From contig NC_090723.1 of assembly GCF_040954835.1 (NCBI RefSeq), forward strand, positions 7,698,001 to 7,762,000: 64,000 nucleotides of DNA, given 5' to 3'. Source of the DNA: Lepisosteus oculatus (taxonomy: Eukaryota; Chordata; Actinopteri; Semionotiformes; Lepisosteidae). The position numbers and the translations under genes were made by a program. The notes under the pieces are model-generated. The model was not told the origin of the DNA. It saw nothing but the letters and a program-made list of their open reading frames with translations, and did not search any database. Below are positions 58,801 to 64,000 of the stretch, piece by piece. Every line of letters begins with the position of its first letter. The first letter of the stretch is position 1.

Positions 58801-61290
58801 TTTGTGGCACAAATGCATTTCCCAGCAAAGGGGCTGGTGTTGAAAAATGTAAAAGTAAATGAAAAGTAAAAGGGCTAAAGGCCAACCACCCCCACAGACA
58901 CTTTCGAGTGGTTTCTTGGTGTCTGACAAACTTACAAAAGTGTTATTGTTACACTTTAGAAAACAATGAACGTACAAGAGGAACACTCGGAGGCTCTGAA
59001 GTTACATCAGGCCTTCCTAAGCATGCAAAACAGGCTTCAGAGTGTTGCTGTTTTTATTTTAGCAACAGCGCTGCTCAGAAGCTGCAGATCCTGTGTTGAG
59101 AAGCTGTCCCTAGAGCATTGCGTGTTGACTTCACTGAACCATGGTGAACACAGAGGCCCTGTTTTAGGTCAAGGCCAGGCAGTGGGATGTTTCTTTTAAG
59201 CGAGCTGCTCCTGGCTGTCAGAAACAAGACCAAAAAAAAAATTTTAAACAGTTTTTATCCTATTACTGCTTTGAGAAGGCCTTTGAAGCAGTAATGATGT
59301 TAATGTTTAAAAACTAAGCGAGGCAGTGAGTGATTGAGTCAATTTAAAAAAAAACTGTATATGATTGCAATACATTTTTTATTAAAAACATGCATTATTG
59401 CAATGCATCTAAGGCATCTTCAGTTGCGGCATGCAGTGGGTTGGATCGTCAAGAATAAATGACCTATCCCTGTCCCATTGACCACAGAGCTGAGCAGGTC
59501 ACCAGATGGACATTGAAGTGCCCTCTTCTGATAGTACTTGACCTCTCTTCCCACCCTATCATTTCAGGGGTAGGAAGGCAGGGCTGCAGCCTTCAGTTAG
59601 AGCAAAGGCACAGCGACCATCGCTCCTCCAGCCTGGTCTCTCTTTCCAGTCAAAACAGTTGTGTCGTCTCATGTTGCCCTGCACAAACAGCTGCCAAGAT
59701 AGGCTGTGATCCCATCTGCTGACGAGTCAGCTGCCAGCCCTGCTCCCAAGTGGGCAGAGGCTGATGCAGGAGCCCAGGGTCACTAGTTTGGCTAGTCCCT
59801 CGCACATGCAGTCATCTAATACAGACAGCCCAGCCGAGCTAAAACAAGCAGGTCTGAAACGACAACGACCGAACTCTGTTAAAAGGCCCTTAGAATGGAG
59901 GAATTTCACCCGTTTGCTCATCTGATCGCCCCAATACCCAAGGCCCTTGTAGAGCAGTGTGGTGAAGGTCCCCAGAGAATCAATTTCAGTAACTCGGCAG
60001 AGCAGTTTGCTCCAGACCTCCACCACTCTTTGTGCAGAGAAACACATCCTGATTCCTAATTCTAGCACGCCCCTATACAGTTTCCTCTGCTCATGACTAG
60101 TGAGATTCCATACTTTTAACCTGTCTCTTTACAACATTTCTTTAAAGCTGAGAATTAACCTTCCAGAGTAGACGCGTGTTTTTTGTAACACATTGGATAA
60201 AATTATACATGATTTAAAACGGGAGGATTAGAACTACATCCCTAACTGATAGACTGGCCTTGTGCATCAAGCAGGGTCTGATACATATGGTCATGCACAA
60301 TGGTTTCTAGCTGAACAACGTTACTCAATGATAACCACTCTAGAGCCAAAAAAGGACTCAGAGATGAGACTCAGAATGAGAGGAAGAAAAGCCTGATTAG
60401 GCTCTCCCAGCACACTTCCAAGCAGGCCTGAAGACGACTTCTCACAAGCTGTTTTTATTGAAATGATCAAAGCTGAATGATTAACTGCAATCAGTGAGCT
60501 TAATCTGATGTTATCCGTATGGATATCAAGAGGGTTGGTATGACAATCAGATAATTTTTTTTTTCTAAAAACAAAGCGACAACTAAATAGCTGTCTCTGT
60601 TAAAAACGTAACGAGTTTGGATTACACGGACATCCTAAGCACTTCACAACGCCAATCACACGTTACAATTTCAGAACAGTTTGGAACGTAATTAATCAGA
60701 GGGGGGTAGGACTCTCACACTAAAGAGATCTATCAGCTTTTAATCCCTAACTTTACGACAGCTTGTTACCTGAGGTTAAAGAAATGCCACGAACTTGGAA
60801 GTGAGAGACAAAAATAGAAAGTGCTCTTCTGCAAGAATTTGGAGGCGTTGCAAGCTGTGCCAAAGCAGTCCACTAGAGGGAGCCTTGTTGAAAAGAGATC
60901 TTAGATAATAGATAATAACGGACGCATTATCGTGGCAATGAAAATCATCTAATAGATAAAAAAAACCGTGCCTACAAAAATAACTCAATACGTATAAACA
61001 GAATGAGCTCTGCAAAAGACAATCTTCTCAGTAAAACCTCTCGTACTCTACCTATGAATTAATTTTCTCGATTTGGAGAAAGTCTCCAGTTAAATCATGA
61101 TAAAAGACGTGCCGGTTAAATCATTTCTACTACCATTATCCACAAACCTCGGCACAAATCACAGAAATGTACAGGTATATGCTGGAAAGTTTAAAAAAAA
61201 CCCGCAAGAAATCGAATCTACAGACAGTGATATGTGAATATCTGTCTCCAGGCCAATCTCTTTGAAAAGAGAACAGAAAAAAAACAACAT
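55900..61290. other. Intergenic region beyond cd79b
   Basis: Only short open frames without motifs or splice support on either strand. No repeat family recognised. Confidence 0.5.
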
Positions 61291-61300
61291 CTTGTATCCC

Positions 61301-64000
61301 TTTATTTCATCATTTACAATATTCTATGCTATAATAGTTTTACAAAGTAAAGGGCTTTTCACATAGATAATACAAAGGAATAAAGTCTTAAAAATCACTT
61401 CTAGCACTGAGCAAAAAGTATGTACAGGCAACACTGACAGTACACATACAACGTCTGGTACTGAAAATGAGTTTCCATACAATTAGAAATGTAAACAAAT
61501 GGTATATATATAATTTACAGGTTACCAATAATTGCAAAATGGCAACAGCGGCCTTGTTATTAATACTCAGGCAACACAGAATATTTATATTATAAACTAT
61601 ACTGATAATACTGTATGGTTTAGTATAAACTTAATAATAAACTACTTCTGTAACTTGACAAACTGCAAATAGTCATTAGGTGAAGCATGTAAAACAGCAT
61701 ATTAAATCAAATTAAATATTCGAAACACAGGCTGTGTATATAGCTTCATCTTTTTGGCTTTGAGCTTCTGTGCATCCATTTCTGGCAAATGAGTGGGACC
61801 AGGCTAGGGGAGAGAGGAAGAGCTCAGAGCTGAAAATGTTCAGCCATTTTAATGAAAATTTTCTTTAAAAAAATGCGCACCACTCCATTTCTCGTCAGCG
61901 ATTTCTTTCTGAAGCCTAAAACAAGAGGTCATCTAGTTCTGATGATTTAATGCGTCTGAGGCTCAAATGCGCTCTACTTGTCTGTGTTAAACCTGCTTTT
62001 GAGTAACAGATGCTTTCATTGTCACCTGAGAGAAACGATGGCTATACTGAAAAACAGAAAATAGGTAAATACATCACAGGACTCCATTTGGTCAGTATTA
62101 TGGATCATTCAAAGATGACATTTTAGAATTCTTTTTATTACTTGTAAACTGATCAATCAATAATATTGATAACCCCAGTGCCAAGCAGTCTTTGAAATAA
62201 CTTCTCAATTCCTGTGAGAGCTGGTTTTCTCTCTTGGAACTACAACCTGCCTGTCATGTTTTTCTTCTGGACAAATACTGCCAAGAAAGGAGCAGCGAGC
62301 AAACAGATTCAATCATCAATCAATAATCAATAATCATATTATACTCCTAGCAGTCCCCCCACTGCAGATTTTCCCTCGACTCAAAATAGCATCCCCAAAA
62401 TACACAAAGCGATTACTGAAATTGCCTACAACGAGATCCTCTGAGAAAAATACATAAAGCAAAAAAAAATTAAAACTACTGTTTGCACACAAAATATTGG
62501 ATAAATAAAAGTGCTTTTAATGAGCTTTTAAACCCCCACAATTAAGACATTTCTCCTTTAAGACTTTTATATTTTTTAACCTCTTTAACTGCTTTAAGAA
62601 AGTGCATCGCTGATTGTGAAAACATTGTTCTCCACGTAAAAGAAAAGTTACTTTTCTTTTTAAAGTACGAAGTACAGTCTTCCACAAGTGCCGCAATGAA
62701 ACCAGTGAACAGCGTTGATTCGTCTTGACTGTGTAACAGTGGGAGAGGGTCTGTGAAATGATATCACACCTGTGCAGTGCCCTAGGGTTACCTTATTGAC
62801 TCACATCTCTAAATTAAGCTTCCCCAAGACGTAGGACTTGATTACATAGACTTTCTGCCTACTAGCCAAGACACAGATTCCGAACATGTTGCTGCGCTGG
62901 GGCTATTTGCCAGATCCCAACCAATGGAAGGTCAACATCAGGGACTGGATAGAGCAACATACAACTGCTGGTGCATGTGGCTTAAAACTCTGGCTTTTAC
63001 ACACCAATACATCTCAACATGCAGGTATTGTGGCAGAGCAGTGGAAAAGCAACTTGTGAAATGCAGAACTAAGATCAAGTTTCGTTCGGGCTAGATGAAA
63101 GCACTTGTTTCTGGATTTTCACAAGAATCAAGTCACATTCCATGCCCACGCACCCACAGACACTACCTACAGAGCCGGATGTGCATGGCAGTTTTTAAAC
63201 CACTGTCTGTGATGAAGTCTGTTGGATTGTGATTTACCGTCAAAGCAATACCATATAAGGCTTTTTTGTTTGGGGCTGGCGAAATTGAACTGATAAAATG
63301 CAATTGTGACTGAGAGACAACAAAGCAAATCTCTTCAATGTGAGAAAACGAAGCTAACAAAAGTGGCTGAATAATACAGGCGTGTTCTTTCGTTCAGTGA
63401 TGCAATGAGCCATAGGAACAGAAAAAAAAACTGGTATTAACCAAGCCAGAGACGAAGAAAAAAAAATGCGACACATCTGCATGTTTGAAAGCAAAGTGCA
63501 GCCTATTTGCTTTTTAATCACATGGAGCCAGTGGGGAGCGACAGATAAACCTGACTGGCCTCATCTGTTGTGCTGAACTCCTTTGTAGGTGCCACAGTGC
63601 GAAACATCACAAATGAAAGCACAGCCTCTTGAATCAGATTGCTTCAGCAACACCATAACTGGATAGGCGAGAGCTCGCTGGTTTCATTTAGAGTCCCGAA
63701 AGACTGTCCGCAGTTCACAGATTAGAGATCAATCCATAATCCTCCTTCATTTCTAGATAGTAAATGCACAGCCCCCACTTGTTAAATCAGGTAGACAAAG
63801 AAATAAATTTGGTTACACATTGGTAAACCTGTTTCCTAAATGCTTTTTAAATGCGGTAAGGGGCCAGCGCTAAGCAACATGACAGTAGTAGTTGTTGGTT
63901 TAAAATTCTCTGTGTCATTGTTTTTTTTAGAATTGCCCACTTTACCTGCAATACAAAAGGGTACAAAAGTTTCATCTGACAATCTCGAAAATGTGAATAG
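61301..64000 (-). other. Possible 3' UTR of the next - strand gene
   Basis: No coding frame is recognisable. AATAAA on the - strand (61306-61301) could end a transcript coming from the right. In tetrapods scn4a follows cd79b in this order and orientation, so a long 3' UTR of a sodium channel gene is a reasonable guess, not an observation. Confidence 0.25.

Overview
The window looks like nuclear DNA of a ray-finned fish: AT-rich, intron-rich, with tRNA-derived SINEs, 5S-derived SINEs, an L2-like LINE end and fish-type cytokine genes. The growth hormone reads like those of early-branching (non-teleost) ray-finned fish, and my best guess is a gar- or bowfin-like species. That guess comes from memory of sequences, not from a search.

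Bases 1-26,200 hold a tandem array of five type I interferon genes, all on the + strand (called A-E here). Each has five coding exons with every intron in phase 0, a signal peptide, the C-A-W-E motif at the start of exon 5, the four cysteines of the 4-Cys fish interferon group, and an AU-rich 3' end. Gene A enters from the left edge and lacks only its first few codons. Gene B is clearly divergent and lies between two near-identical inverted SINE copies. Exon 1 of A and E is almost identical although their other exons differ strongly. Interferon-response-like elements lie before B, D and E. A very strong one at 26,799-26,816 has no recognisable gene beside it.

Bases 28,200-36,230 (- strand) hold an unrecognised multi-exon gene with a well-supported 3' half and a probable first exon. 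Between these is a GC-rich, broken coding-like island (31,450-33,260). Bases 37,007-42,898 (- strand) hold a complete seven-exon rdm1 (RAD52 motif protein 1), whose introns are full of SINEs and one palindromic MITE. Bases 45,516-47,755 (- strand) hold a complete five-exon growth hormone gene. Bases 52,181-55,646 (- strand) hold a complete five-exon cd79b, the B-cell receptor signalling chain, with an octamer motif upstream. The right end (56,000-64,000) has no coding exon I could support. It may include the 3' UTR of the next - strand gene, which would be scn4a if the vertebrate gh1-cd79b-scn4a order holds.

The genes do not form one pathway. The common thread is a conserved chromosomal neighbourhood in which an antiviral cytokine array has expanded next to gh1/cd79b. 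All exon boundaries were placed by eye from splice motifs, reading frame and similarity between paralogues. No transcript or database evidence was available.
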